Shown: positions 25,087-34,544, numbered from the stretch's first letter. The stretch is DNA of 64,000 nt from Bradyrhizobium sp. CCGE-LA001 (GCF_000296215.2 NZ_CP013949.1:6565501-6629500); one strand, 5' to 3'. Notes: generated from the letters alone by a model not told the origin. Numbers and translations are program-made.

Positions 25087-26163
25087 ATGATAACTAAACG
25101 CTTTTTCTCCTATAGTGGTGCGGACCTCAAGTTCCATCGCGGTGAAGTCGATGATAAGACGCCGACTGGCCAGCAGTTGGCGATGGCGGCCGGGTTCCAG
25201 CCTGCCCAGCAGGCCACGGTTCTTCACATCCTCCCCAACGGGGAGCTGGAGGACCTTCGCCCGACCGAATCCGTGGTCCTGACCACGGACGAGGAACGCT
25301 TTGTCATCGTCGAGAGCGATCGTTCGTACCGCTTCACGGTGGATGCCGAGCGCTTCGACTGGCCGGTGCGCGTCATTTCCGGCGGCACGGTCCGCAAGCT
25401 TGGCCAGATCCCCGATGATCGCGACCTACTCCTCGATCGGGAGGATGAGCGCGGCAAGGTCATCGGCCGTGATGAGCTGGTCGATCTTGGCCATCCCGGT
25501 GTCGAGACCTTCAAGTCACGTAAGCGCCAGTGGGAACTGAACGTGCAAGGCGTCCCGGTGATCTCGGACGCACCTTCGATCGTGGTGCGTAATGCGCTGG
25601 TCGATGCGGGCTTCGACCCCAACGCGGGGTGGCTGATCTTCCTGAAGGTGCGCGGCCAGCCGAAGCGCTCGGTGGCGCTGAACGACACGGTTGATCTGAC
25701 CCAGCCCGGCATCGAAAAGTTGCGGCTTACCCCGGACCATGTCGGCAACGGCGAGGCGGCCGCGCCGACGCGGGCTTTCGACCTTCTCGATGCGGATGAG
25801 GAGCATCTCAACCGCCTCGGTCTCCGCTGGGAGACGATCATCGAAGCCGATGAGCGACGCTGGCTGCTCATCCACAACTATCCGGTGCCCGACGGCTTCA
25901 CGACGAAGCTCACCTTGCTCGCGCTGGAAATTCCGCCGACCTACCCCCAGGCGGCACTGTATGGATTCTACGCCTTTCCGCCGCTTGCTTTGGCTTCAGG
26001 CGGCGCGATCCCGAACACGCAGTTACGCGGCACGATTCGCGGCCAGGAGTTCCATGGCTGGTCCCGCAATCGTGGAGCCGTCGTCTGGAACCCAGCGAAG
26101 GACAATGTCGCTACCCAGCTTACGCTGGTCGACGAAGCGATGGCGAAGGAATCCGGCCAATGA
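25087..26163 (+). CDS. Multi-ubiquitin-like protein fused to a Prok-E2_E-type domain
   Basis: ATG 25087 has AAGGAG eight bases upstream and gives 358 residues. Three beta-grasp (multiubiquitin) repeats follow one another: TKRFFSYSGADLKFHRGEVD to about 75, YRFTVDAERFDWPVRVISGG to about 150, and RQWELNVQGVPVISDAPSI to about 230. The rest is an E2-like domain (HLNRLGLRWETIIEADERR, LEIPPTYPQAALYGFYAFPP, GQEFHGWSRNRGAVVWNP). The E2-like part has no cysteine at all; the conserved His/Trp cluster EFHGWSRNR stands out. The next gene encodes the matching E1 and JAB activities, overlapping this one by 4 bp. Confidence 0.8.
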   Translation: MITKRFFSYSGADLKFHRGEVDDKTPTGQQLAMAAGFQPAQQATVLHILPNGELEDLRPTESVVLTTDEERFVIVESDRSYRFTVDAERFDWPVRVISGGTVRKLGQIPDDRDLLLDREDERGKVIGRDELVDLGHPGVETFKSRKRQWELNVQGVPVISDAPSIVVRNALVDAGFDPNAGWLIFLKVRGQPKRSVALNDTVDLTQPGIEKLRLTPDHVGNGEAAAPTRAFDLLDADEEHLNRLGLRWETIIEADERRWLLIHNYPVPDGFTTKLTLLALEIPPTYPQAALYGFYAFPPLALASGGAIPNTQLRGTIRGQEFHGWSRNRGAVVWNPAKDNVATQLTLVDEAMAKESGQ

Positions 26164-27551
26164 TCCCGGCCAACACCTTCACGTTGACCGCCGCCCTCCA
26201 CGCCGAGGCGCAGGCCCATCTTTTCCCCGGCGACGGCCTTGAAGCCGCCGGACTTATGCTTTGCTCACGCGCTCCGGGTAACCGAAGCCGCCTCTTGAGC
26301 CACACGTTCATTCCCGTTCCGCACAATGCGTGCCGCAAGCGAACTGCCGACGCGATCATCTGGCCGGGCGAATTCCTCGAAACCGCAGTCGATGTCGCTG
26401 AGGCGCAGGGCTACACTATCATTGCGATGCACTCGCATCCCGGTGGCTTGTTTGCGTTTTCAGATGCTGACGATGAGAGCGACGCCCGGGTTATGCCCTC
26501 GCTATTTCAGGCTTTCGGCTCCGCCCATGGCTCAGCGGTGATGGTGCCGGGCGGCGCGGTGCGCGCACGCATCTACTCACCGGACATGGTGGCGCGTGAC
26601 CTAGACCTCGTGACCATGGCTCATCATAACATCAGCTACTGGTGGGCGAATGGTGAAGGACGGGCCTCGCGGCCTTTAACATTCACGGCCGCGATGACAA
26701 CCGAACTCAGCCGCCTAACCGCAGTCGTCGTTGGCGTGTCGGGCACCGGCTCGATTGTCGCCGAACAGCTCGCGCGGTTGGGTTTCGGCCGGGTCATTCT
26801 TATTGATTTCGACAAGATCGAGCGGAAGAATTTGAACCGAATTTTGAACGCCCGTCTTGTCGACGCCGACCACAAACTTCTCAAGGTCGACATGTTCGCC
26901 GGCGCGATCGCGTCATATCGCGGGCCCGGTATCGCAGTCCCGCTACCCGCGTCGGTGACAACACGGGAGGCCGTGGAGACCGCGGCTATGGGCGATGTCT
27001 TGTTTAGCTGCGTGGATACTTTGGAGGCTCGGCAGATCGCGGACATGATGGGTGCGGCATTTCTCATGCCGATGATTGACGTCGGGGTGGTTATCCCGAC
27101 GCGCAAGAGCGGTAACACGATTGCTATCGCCGATGCGTGTGGCCGCATCGATTATGTCTTTCCAGGTGGTTCTACTCTCTTGGACCGCAACGTGTATTCT
27201 CCTGCACGTGTGCGCGCAGAATACCTGCTCCGGACCGCTCCTGATCAACATCAGGAGGAAGTACAGGCCGGCTACATCAAGGGTCTTGTTGAGGAAGCCC
27301 CCGCGGTCATCACTCTCAATATGCGCGCGGCCGCGGCAGCTGTGAACGAGTACATCGCTCGGGCGTATCCATTTCGCCTCGATGCAAATGAGAACTACGC
27401 CCGCACGGAATTCAGCCTCGCGGCCTGCGAGGAAGAGTACAGCTCCGAAGAGCAATTCAAGCGCGGCGACAACACTCTCTTGGCACGTGGCGACCTCGAA
27501 CCAATGTTGGGGTTACCGGCGCTCAAACGATCAAGAAATGCGGCAGCGTGA
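26160..27551 (+). CDS. JAB deubiquitinase-like / ThiF-type E1 fusion
   Basis: The 463-residue protein joins two activities of a ubiquitin-like cycle. Residues 1-160 are a JAB/MPN metalloprotease: Glu28, then HSHP at 91-94 and SDAD at 101-104, a complete JAMM motif. Residues about 180-440 are a ThiF/E1 adenylating domain with VVVGVSGTGSIVAEQLARLG, LIDFDKIERKNLNR and DVLFSCVDTLEARQIADMM. It would adenylate the Ubl C-terminus and also trim or remove it. Bioinformatic surveys have described the combination of multi-Ubl, E2-like and JAB-E1 genes in bacteria. The start overlaps the stop of the previous gene (ATGA), and the next gene overlaps its end in the same way. Confidence 0.85.
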   Translation: MIPANTFTLTAALHAEAQAHLFPGDGLEAAGLMLCSRAPGNRSRLLSHTFIPVPHNACRKRTADAIIWPGEFLETAVDVAEAQGYTIIAMHSHPGGLFAFSDADDESDARVMPSLFQAFGSAHGSAVMVPGGAVRARIYSPDMVARDLDLVTMAHHNISYWWANGEGRASRPLTFTAAMTTELSRLTAVVVGVSGTGSIVAEQLARLGFGRVILIDFDKIERKNLNRILNARLVDADHKLLKVDMFAGAIASYRGPGIAVPLPASVTTREAVETAAMGDVLFSCVDTLEARQIADMMGAAFLMPMIDVGVVIPTRKSGNTIAIADACGRIDYVFPGGSTLLDRNVYSPARVRAEYLLRTAPDQHQEEVQAGYIKGLVEEAPAVITLNMRAAAAAVNEYIARAYPFRLDANENYARTEFSLAACEEEYSSEEQFKRGDNTLLARGDLEPMLGLPALKRSRNAAA

Positions 27552-27910
27552 TGTTTAGATCAGCACTTGAATCGTTGGACGCCGCCTGGCGCTGGACCCG
27601 CAAGAAGTGGGATGGTTTCGGACCAGAGCGGCGTATTCAAATCATACAAGGCGATAGCCTGCCAGCTATGATGCCCAGGCCCGATCTCGTCCTAGCTCGC
27701 GATGACGGTGAGGACTGGTGCGTCGGAATGCGCTGCCCTTGCGGCTGTGGCATGACAATTGAGTTGCTAGTCGTTCCCGAAGCGAAGCCTCGTTGGGATG
27801 TTTCCATCGATGTAAAACAGCGTCCGTCGCTGAAGCCGTCGGTTTGGGTACAGCGCGGCTGCCGTTCGCATTTCTGGCTAAAAGGTGGTCGCGTACAGTG
27901 GTGCGAATAA
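27548..27910 (+). CDS. DUF6527-like protein of the ubiquitin-like operon
   Basis: The 120-residue protein has the signature MRCPCGCGMTIELLVVPE, then PRWDVSIDVKQRPSLKPS and GCRSHFWLKGGRVQWC. This is a small Cys/His-rich domain likely to bind zinc, of the DUF6527 type. It overlaps the JAB-E1 gene by 4 bp, so it is a fixed partner in the operon. It could be the substrate-recognition or ligase-like element; that is inference. Confidence 0.7.
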   Translation: MMFRSALESLDAAWRWTRKKWDGFGPERRIQIIQGDSLPAMMPRPDLVLARDDGEDWCVGMRCPCGCGMTIELLVVPEAKPRWDVSIDVKQRPSLKPSVWVQRGCRSHFWLKGGRVQWCE

Positions 27911-28060
27911 TTCTGCGCGTAGCCATTACCTCGATTTAGCTTTTAGGCTTGGCCGGATGATTATAGGCCGCAGGCGATAGTCTTTGCTCCGCAGCTAGCA
28001 TGTACAATGCTTTGCATCGCGTTAGGATCGGACGGGTTTATCCAACAACGGAGAACCCGG

Positions 28061-28488
28061 ATGCCGATCCTCAAGTCACTCTCCTTCACTGCACTGCCCA
28101 AGGCTGCCAACGATCCGGTCCAGATACGCCGGACCAAGTTCATCACCAAGCTGGAGGAGCAAAAGCTGCTCCTCGCCGACCCAACCACGTCCGGACCGTC
28201 CAGCGCTGGACTAAGGTCAACGGCGAGCGTCAGGCCACGACTAAACAGCAAGCCGTCCGGCCCTGGTGGAAGACGGATGCGTCTGGCCAAGTGGTCATGT
28301 CAGTTAAGTTCGGCTCGAAGCCTATTGAGTTTGAGAAGGGTAAGGCCGGCATCGTGGTAGGCTCCAGGGACAAGCTGCCGGCCGTCATCGATGCGCTGAT
28401 TGGGGCAGTCCGCGCAGGCGAGCTGGACGAGCACTTCAGCCAAGCAGCCAAGACCGGCGGCATCGGCAAGGCCCGGAAAGCCGCTTGA
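28061..28488 (+). pseudogene. DUF6641-like protein, frameshifted
   Basis: From ATG 28061, with GGAGA upstream, the frame gives MPILKSLSFTALPKAANDPV, then IRRTKFITKLEEQKLLLADP. At about 28182 the sensible frame shifts by one and continues HVRTVQRWTKVNGERQATTK to KTDASGQVVMSVKFGSKPIE and the stop at 28488. Joined, it is a protein of about 140 residues resembling the DUF6641 family seen near replication and conjugation genes of proteobacterial elements. One extra base in the CCCAACC run would explain the break. Confidence 0.6.
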
Positions 28489-28900
28489 TCTTTCGGTTGG
28501 GGCTGGGCTGCTTCATGCTTCCCAGCCCATTTTTTCGAGCCCCCGCGCGAGGACTATAGGCTTTGGTTGCCGATTGGGATCCCCTTGAGTCCTGCACCTC
28601 ACATGCCACTGAGATTTCCTGCCGGACACGGACCGCTCCGGTGCGCATTAGTATCCATGACGAGTTGGAGACGCTCGTCCGTCGCTCAGACCCAAACTGA
28701 GGAGTGACAACCCTCGGACGCGAGGTTCTCGACCGAATGGTCCTCGCGACGTCGCCCCTCATGTCGGCTATAGCTGGATGTCTGCGAAGCCGCGTAAGCG
28801 GTGGCAAGCATCCAATCCCGACGTTTTGTCACTCGGGGTTTAATTTGCGTCACCCAAGCGGATCTCCAGGCTTCGCCGCGCCGGGCACGGGCGAGAACGC

Positions 28901-29500
28901 TTACGACCAGAGGCCTACGCTGAGCCTTTCCACCAATGGCGTTTCCCCGTCGCGAAAGGCAGGCGCATCCAACGAAACCAAGCGCTCATCGACGCTGTCC
29001 TCCTTCCAAGCTGCATCTGCGAAGGTTTTTGCTGCTGCTGCAACGTTCTCTGGCCTTACCTCGCCCAGCCACAAAGCCGCCGCGAGTAAGTTTACAGCGC
29101 TCCTACGGATATGGGGTGGCAAGCTTCGTGCAGTTGTTTGATCTGCAAGTGTGTAGAAGGGATCGGCTGATGCTGCAACCGTGCCGGTGAGCGTCGGGGT
29201 GCGGACGTTGGTTCGAATGATGCTTGGTGATGATACCCGTATGATCGGCAGTTTCATGTTTGCGATAATCTTCCGCTCCAGCTCGGGATGAAGCCGACGT
29301 ACCGCTCTTAATTGTCGGAAGTCACAAATGAAGGTCTCGGGGCGCTTAACTTTCTGCGTGAAAGAACTCACCCTCTGCCCGCTATTGATCGCGACCATAA
29401 CCCCGGCAACCACCTCCGGTTTAGGTGTGTGGGTCCCAAACGGCCGTCTCGTTGCAAATAAGTTTTGCTGTGCACCGACAAGTCGTGCCCATGTTTGCAA
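28901..29500 (-). CDS. Hypothetical protein
   Basis: This 199-residue frame is open and compositionally normal, with KVKRPETFICDFRQLRAVRR, RLHPELERKIIANMKLPIIR and a helical C-terminus (LPPHIRRSAVNLLAAALWLG). No family is recognised. The N-terminal part (before about residue 35) overlaps the end of the neighbouring repeat protein in another frame, so the true start may be nearer 29395. Probably real, with unknown function. Confidence 0.45.
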   Translation of the reverse strand: MQTWARLVGAQQNLFATRRPFGTHTPKPEVVAGVMVAINSGQRVSSFTQKVKRPETFICDFRQLRAVRRLHPELERKIIANMKLPIIRVSSPSIIRTNVRTPTLTGTVAASADPFYTLADQTTARSLPPHIRRSAVNLLAAALWLGEVRPENVAAAAKTFADAAWKEDSVDERLVSLDAPAFRDGETPLVERLSVGLWS

Positions 29501-30241
29501 ACGGTTCGGCCCGCCATGTGTCCCTTCCGCCTATCGGCCCATTTGAAATTGCGCTGAATTAAAGCCACCATCCATGCGCCCCAGATTGGATGCGCAGCGA
29601 TGTGTTTGTGCAGCTTCTTGTAGGAGACGATGGCGCCCGCAATGCCGGTAATAACACGCTGCGACTTTCCCTCTTCCAGCGCAGATGTGCATGCCTTTGC
29701 TTGAACTGGCGTCATATATTCGACGGAGGGGCGACGAAGCGCGAGCATTGACTGTGTCGAGACACTCTCCCCTATTTGCGCAGTCGTTGGGATGCACGCA
29801 GTTGCCGCACACGGCCGTCATCCCGCACGTTGAAGGGTTGAAATTCCGAGCTTTTAACTCCGGAAACCCTTGAAGCGTATCTGAGGCATTATTCTTTCGA
29901 ACAGCCTCGATCCTAGACTCAATTTCGGGCGTGCGTCGATTTTTGCCTTTTCGTTTGTCCGCTGACTTGCGATTGGTCTCGAATAGCTTGAGCGCTTTAG
30001 CGCCCCACAAAGGGTATCTCGCTATGTGCTTCTGCAGCTTCTTATAAGAAACAATTGCGCCGCCGATACTCGTGATCGTGCGTTGCGATTTTCCCGCCTT
30101 TAACGCCGCCATGCAGGCAGCCACCTGAGTTGGCGTCATGTATTCCACTGAGTGACGAGGAGCGCGAGCGTTGATCTTGTCCAGGCACTCACCAATTACT
30201 GCGCAATCTTCAGGATGCGGACACATCGAACAAGCCGTCAT
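29368..30241 (-). pseudogene. Two-repeat Cys-rich protein, second repeat frameshifted
   Basis: From ATG 30241 the first unit reads MTACSMCPHPEDCAVIGECL, VEYMTPTQVAACMAALKAGK and AIVSYKKLQKHIARYPLWGA. With no stop it runs into a second unit, MTAVCGNCVHPNDCANRGEC, that loses frame near 29745. The second unit continues in the next frame as RRPSVEYMTPVQAKACTSAL and AIVSYKKLHKHIAAHPIWGA. Each unit has four Cys in the N-terminal 15 residues (a likely zinc knuckle) and a helical tail. This looks like an in-gene duplication followed by a single-base lesion. Function unknown. Confidence 0.5.
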
Positions 30242-30553
30242 AGCGTTTCTCCGAATGATGTTAGACGTGACCAAGTTTCGGAGGTCACGCTCGGAGGCGA
30301 ATCCTGAATCGCGGCTCTGGGGTGTCCACGGAGGTCATCAGATATGCGCAATGCAGGAGAATCGGTTGATTCGAAGTGAGCTAAGCACTGATCGGACCGC
30401 CCATGCGGCCGGTCTACAGCGATCGAGCTGAACAAGTGCTCACTTGCTGACTTCGCTCGCAAAGTGTTCCGATCCGTCAGCGCTACGGGCTGCCCTCTTC
30501 AGTCCGCGATTGCACTGACGTTCGCCGCGATTTACCGGGTTCATTGGCCCTGT

Positions 30554-30721
30554 TCACCACGAGCCGTGCAACCCTGCGTGGACCGTCCCATAACTCCACG
30601 GCTGGATGGCCTCCAAGAACTTTTCGGCTCTGGCCTGGGCGTTTTTGTCGGTCTGGCAATCTATCTCATAAACTGCGCGAGCGACGCCGTACAAGTCGAC
30701 CGCGTACGCAACATATCGCAT
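30554..30721 (-). CDS. Small hypothetical protein
   Basis: ATG 30721 has AGGGGA seven bases upstream. The 55-residue product reads MRYVAYAVDLYGVARAVYEI then DCQTDKNAQARAEKFLEAIQ. It is a small strand-helix protein of the kind common in rhizobial genomes. No function known. Confidence 0.45.
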   Translation of the reverse strand: MRYVAYAVDLYGVARAVYEIDCQTDKNAQARAEKFLEAIQPWSYGTVHAGLHGSW

Positions 30722-31070
30722 ATTGCAGTCCCCTCGGGTGAGGAAGGCTGTAATACGATTCCCTTGTGCGATTACTGTTCCTCGGGGCCCTGCCAAAGAA
30801 AGCGGCCCCAGCACTTGGCGGCGGCTGGGACCGTTTAAACGCTCCGACACGCAGAGGGGGATACTGCCGGAGCACAGCACCAAACCGGTCGCTTGCGATG
30901 TGTTCCTAGAAAAAGAGGCTGCGCCTTGCGAGAACCGGCCCATCGCCAAACGCGCGTTCGAACGATGGGCCGCCCCGGGTGGATGTCGCGAAGCTGGGTT
31001 GATCCTCGCGCCACAGACCGAAAGCTAAATCGTCTTGGTCCGCGAGTCGTTCCTGGCGGCCGGCGGGCCT

Positions 31071-31226
31071 TTACTTTTTCCAGTGAAGCCGCTTGCAGGT
31101 CAGCCAATCGTAGACTCGCACGTATCCGCCCTTCTTGGGGTCAAACAAGCTGGCCCGGAACGTCATCGGCGTGTGGCAATCGGCACAAGAGGGCTTGCGG
31201 GTCGCAGTTTCAGCTTCGTTGCTCAT
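31071..31226 (-). CDS. 51-residue zinc-ribbon-like protein
   Basis: The frame from ATG 31226 reads MSNEAETATRKPSCADCHTP, then FRASLFDPKKGGYVRVYDWL and TCKRLHWKK. CADC and the later TC suggest a zinc ribbon. By analogy with similar small proteins the expected partner Cys may sit where Trp41 is (YDWLTC), so the site may be incomplete. Function unknown. Confidence 0.5.
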   Translation of the reverse strand: MSNEAETATRKPSCADCHTPMTFRASLFDPKKGGYVRVYDWLTCKRLHWKK

Positions 31227-31783
31227 ATCGTGCGGTCCCGATTCAAGTGGGGACCTTACAACAAATGATAATTGAAGCTAATAAACTGAGTTAGGTCTCT
31301 TCCACAATCCGAGCCGCGGTTATCGTTGTCTGCCTTTAGCGAGCCTGCCGAGGAAGGTTGACGGCGCCGGCTGGCGCAGCAACTCCTTGGAGCGTGCGAT
31401 CAGCTCGCGCGTCCGGGCGATAAGCTCCGCGTCTCTCTAGAAGCAATACGCAGCCGCAAATCGATATGTTCGTGGATGGTCGGCTTGGACATCAGCCGCT
31501 CCTCTGCCTAGCAGGCGGGAGCACGCTCGGTCTCTCAGCCACCGACGCCTACGGACAGTGCCGAAGCCGGTGATGAGGGAACAATGCACCTGTGCCGGTT
31601 CGGTTGCAAACCGCGGCCCCAAGAACAAACGAGGTCACCGATGGTCAAATGCGCACAGTACGGCCCATCGAAGAGATCGGACCAAGAACAACCGGCAGCA
31701 GGCGCTGCCCTGAGACAGATCCTGCGGCCGATGCCGCGACGTTCCGCACGATCGGCGCGGCACTACGAGTGCTAGCACAGAGG

Positions 31784-31951
31784 CTAGTGAGCGTGATCAC
31801 GGGGAGGCTTGTCATCCCCATTGAGCAGATCTAATCGTCCTTCAAGCTCTTCTTTCTTGGCCACAAGTCTCGCGGCGAGAACGTCATTGACGACCGTGTG
31901 AAGTTGCCACAGCTCTTCGAGAGACATGGTCTCAAACGGCTTCCGTTCCAT
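31784..31951 (-). CDS. Truncated H-NS-like oligomerisation peptide
   Basis: ATG 31951 is preceded by GGGGGA. The 55 residues begin MERKPFETMSLEELWQLHTV, then VNDVLAARLVAKKEELEGRL, matching the N-terminal coiled-coil dimerisation helix of rhizobial H-NS family proteins (MSLEELWxLH). The C-terminal DNA-binding domain is missing; the frame stops after NGDDKPPRDHAH. A dimerisation-only H-NS fragment could act as a dominant-negative antagonist of full-length H-NS, as known for Hha/H-NST-type proteins. Simple truncation is equally possible. Confidence 0.5.
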   Translation of the reverse strand: MERKPFETMSLEELWQLHTVVNDVLAARLVAKKEELEGRLDLLNGDDKPPRDHAH

Positions 31952-32663
31952 GAATCCCCCAATTCACGATTTGCCCATTAGCTTGAGGCTATGTGGGGCA
32001 AATGGCAACTCGGAGTTGGTTGTGCTGAAAGCTACCTACACTTGCGGCGTCGACCGAGTTTGTGGGAAGCGCAGCGATCCGGCCTTAACCCCGAACGTCG
32101 CAGCTGAGCTTGGGCTAATCGGCTTCGCAGGACACCCAGTTCAGCAAATTGATGTTCAAGAAAAGCCACACGTAAATGCAAAGCGGCAGCACGATCGAGA
32201 ATACTCATCGCAACGCAACCCCGAACTATTTAATAAATAGTCTCCAATTTCGGTATCAGGGCAATAGACGGGCTCAATTGCAAGTGGAATCTTTGAGCAG
32301 AGCTCTGCAACTGTCCCAAGGGGCAATTTAAATTGCTTTGATTCCTGTCATAACGTGCATGTGGACGGGCCGTGGGGATCTTCGCGGCTTTGTGCTCGGG
32401 GGAGAGGGCCCGCCAGCTAGCCAGCCCCGCGGCGGGCCTTCCCTCGTCGACCAAACACAATTGCCACACTGCTTAAGTTCCTCGAAAGGAACGACATTTC
32501 CGTTCGCGACGAAACACGCCTGAAACAATGCGATGCTTTGGTAGATGTACCGGGGCTGGATCATAGTTCACTTAAATATTTCACTCGGAATTTTTTGGCC
32601 GTCGCGTTGGCCGTAGCAGCATCCCTGCTGCGGCCTTCGTTGCTCTGCACGGAGGACAATATC
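31952..32663. other. Intergenic stretch
   Basis: About 700 bp with no gene I can support. It ends with GGAGGA, the ribosome binding site of the gene at 32664. Confidence 0.35.
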
Positions 32664-32876
32664 GTGCCCAAGGAATATTGCCTGATTGTACGTGCCGCTG
32701 GGAAACAATTGGACCTGCTGAGGGGGGAAGCTGCACGCATCGCAAAAGCGGCCAACGTAAATTGGTGGACCGATCGTGCGGAAGTCGGCACCAAGTTTTG
32801 CTTTGAAGACGCTGAAGCGAAAGCCTCATTCGCACTCGTGTGCGATAGCTTCGACATTGCCTGCCAAGAGGCCTAA
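32664..32876 (+). CDS. Small hypothetical protein
   Basis: I chose the GTG at 32664 because GGAGGA sits about eight bases upstream; a longer frame from TTG 32538 lacks one. The 70-residue product reads VPKEYCLIVRAAGKQLDLLR, GEAARIAKAANVNWWTDRAE and ends CDSFDIACQEA. It looks like a small alpha/beta domain. Function unknown. Confidence 0.5.
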   Translation: MPKEYCLIVRAAGKQLDLLRGEAARIAKAANVNWWTDRAEVGTKFCFEDAEAKASFALVCDSFDIACQEA

Positions 32877-33017
32877 TCAAGAAAAATTCCCGCCGACGTT
32901 GCGAGCCGGCGGGAGGGGTAGCTTGAAGACAGCGACCGGGCTTCGAATCGCCAGATCGCACGACGCTCAGCCCACCAGTGCGCCACCTAAGCCGCTGGAG
33001 CGCCCATATCGCACGCA

Positions 33018-33619
33018 TCAAACGCATTCGCTCAGCAACGGCTCGCTGTCCTCCCGGTCGCAATCGTCTTGCTCGCGATCGGTGAGGCATGTGCCCAAGA
33101 CGCCACTGGTTGTCCAGCCGAGCGAGGGCTCTTCGTCCTCCCCTGGTTCGGCGCCGTCGTGCTCGTCCTCCAGGTCCTGCGCGCCGCCTGCGGCCCACGC
33201 GGTCTGATCTCCGGTCCAGTTGCGACCGTCTACCACCTCGTAGAGGCTGGGGTGGCGCTCAAGGCTGCCGAGTGAGGGTTCGTCGTCGCTGTCGTCGGCC
33301 TCGACGTCTTCGCCCGAAAGCGGCTTTGATCGAAGCTCCTTGTCATCCACGGAGATCGACCGAGATAGTCGAAGCCGGTTCTGGGGTCTGGCGATGCCAG
33401 ATCCTGTTCCAGTTCGTCGGTGTCGCACGGGCCCGCGTCGGCCTCGTCCTCGCGCTCAGTAGTGACGTAGGGGTCGGAGGCATCGAGAAAGCCAATCAGC
33501 CTCTCGATTTCGACGCGGGCTTGGCTGCGAAGCTGCCGGAGCTGGCTGAGGGCTGACGCGCGCTTCTTAGCTTGCCGCCGAAGATTGGCCGCACGTTCGC
33601 AACTCGGGGCGGACTTCAT
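33018..33619 (-). pseudogene. Acidic low-complexity protein, frameshifted
   Basis: From ATG 33619 the frame reads MKSAPSCERAANLRRQAKKR, IERLIGFLDASDPYVTTERE and on to FDYLGR. Near 33360 the sensible frame changes and continues ISVDDKELRSKPLSGEDVEA, DSDDEPSLGSLERH and WAAGGAQDLEDEHDGAEPGE to the stop at 33018. The Asp/Glu-rich repeats around DDEPSLG and DEEPSLG are characteristic of a rhizobial hypothetical family. The start overlaps the stop of the upstream gene (ATGA). Confidence 0.5.
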
Positions 33620-33900
33620 CGCATCCTCCCCAGAGACAGAACCTTGAAGGCGAGGGTTGTCTTAACGTTGCACCAAAAGCCGCAATTTACCGGCGTTTCA
33701 GCTCGCGCCCAGAAGTGGTCCTGGTCGATTTGATAGAACCATTCGTAGGTGCGGCCTCCGAAAACGGCGTGGCCGCTCCAGATGGTTGCGCGCCCCGGGG
33801 GCGGCTCAATCGTAAGCATCTTGAAATCAGTCGGATCATTGCCGGCTGCTGAACGGGCCGCAGTTGCCCGTTGCCGCGCGGTCCTTACCGCGTTGCTCAT
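33616..33900 (-). CDS. Hypothetical protein
   Basis: The 94-residue protein has a basic Ala/Arg-rich N-terminus (MSNAVRTARQRATAARSAAG) and a beta-rich body (ATIWSGHAVFGGRTYEWFYQ, DQDHFWARAETP). No family recognised. It overlaps the following acidic-protein gene by 4 bp, so the two form an operon. Confidence 0.45.
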   Translation of the reverse strand: MSNAVRTARQRATAARSAAGNDPTDFKMLTIEPPPGRATIWSGHAVFGGRTYEWFYQIDQDHFWARAETPVNCGFWCNVKTTLAFKVLSLGRMR

Positions 33901-33995
33901 GTCGTCTCTCGCAATGTGAGGAGTGATGTACGCAACTACTCGCTTGCAGCCGAGCGGTATGGTTCCGCCCTCGCCCGGTGGTCGCGAGGGACGCC

Positions 33996-34205
33996 CTAGT
34001 GTGCTTCACCTCCTTCCCGGCTCGTTGAGCGCCTCGCCGCATCAACGCGACGGCTGGACGCTGAGCTGAAAGCCTTTGACGTGAGGTCGATTGCCATCGT
34101 AAGCGCCGTTTGCTGCCGCTCAGAGAGCTGCCCCGAATGAACGGCGCTTTCGGCCGCCGTAAGCAGGTTGGAGACCGCCAGCAATTGGGTAAGTGTCGGC
34201 GCCAT
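33996..34205 (-). CDS. Small helical hypothetical protein
   Basis: From ATG 34205 the product is 69 residues: MAPTLTQLLAVSNLLTAAES, VHSGQLSERQQTALTMAIDL and a basic tail. It appears all-helical. The style fits small rhizobial accessory proteins. Function unknown. Confidence 0.4.
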   Translation of the reverse strand: MAPTLTQLLAVSNLLTAAESAVHSGQLSERQQTALTMAIDLTSKAFSSASSRRVDAARRSTSREGGEAH

Positions 34206-34366
34206 CGTCAGAAAGCCGAGCGACGTACGCCATCGCACGCAGTGCCATATTGGATCATGGTAGTCATCGCGGCGGGCAAGCCGTGGCGCTGACGCCAAGC
34301 GCACTGCATTTCGGGGATCGTGTCGGCCAGCGTGCGGACTGCGGCTCGCAGCGACCGGGGGGTAAT

Positions 34367-34513
34367 CTACCAAGTCCGTATTGCCTCACGGCGAGCGAGC
34401 CCCTTGAGGACCCACACTTTCACTTGGCCGGTTTCTTCATCGATAAGATTGCGGATGGTGAGGGAGGTTAAAGGCGTGGCTCCGCCGTTCACCGGGAGGG
34501 TGTTTTTGCTCAT
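34367..34513 (-). CDS. 48-residue hypothetical protein
   Basis: The frame from ATG 34513 reads MSKNTLPVNGGATPLTSLTI, RNLIDEETGQVKVWVLKGLA and RREAIRTW, to TAG at 34367. It is too short for confident assignment but has normal coding composition. It is divergent from the XRE regulator at 34589 and may share its operator region. Confidence 0.4.
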   Translation of the reverse strand: MSKNTLPVNGGATPLTSLTIRNLIDEETGQVKVWVLKGLARREAIRTW

Positions 34514-34544
34514 CTGGGTTGCTTTCAGAAATCAGTTTTGATAC

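Noticed and set aside
25224..25877. Long minus-strand frame rich in Ser/Arg
   Set aside because: It is the antisense of the ubiquitin-like gene in GC-rich DNA, with no domain content.
33089..33556. Plus-strand Arg-rich frame
   Set aside because: It is antisense to the acidic-repeat gene and reflects its Asp/Glu codons.
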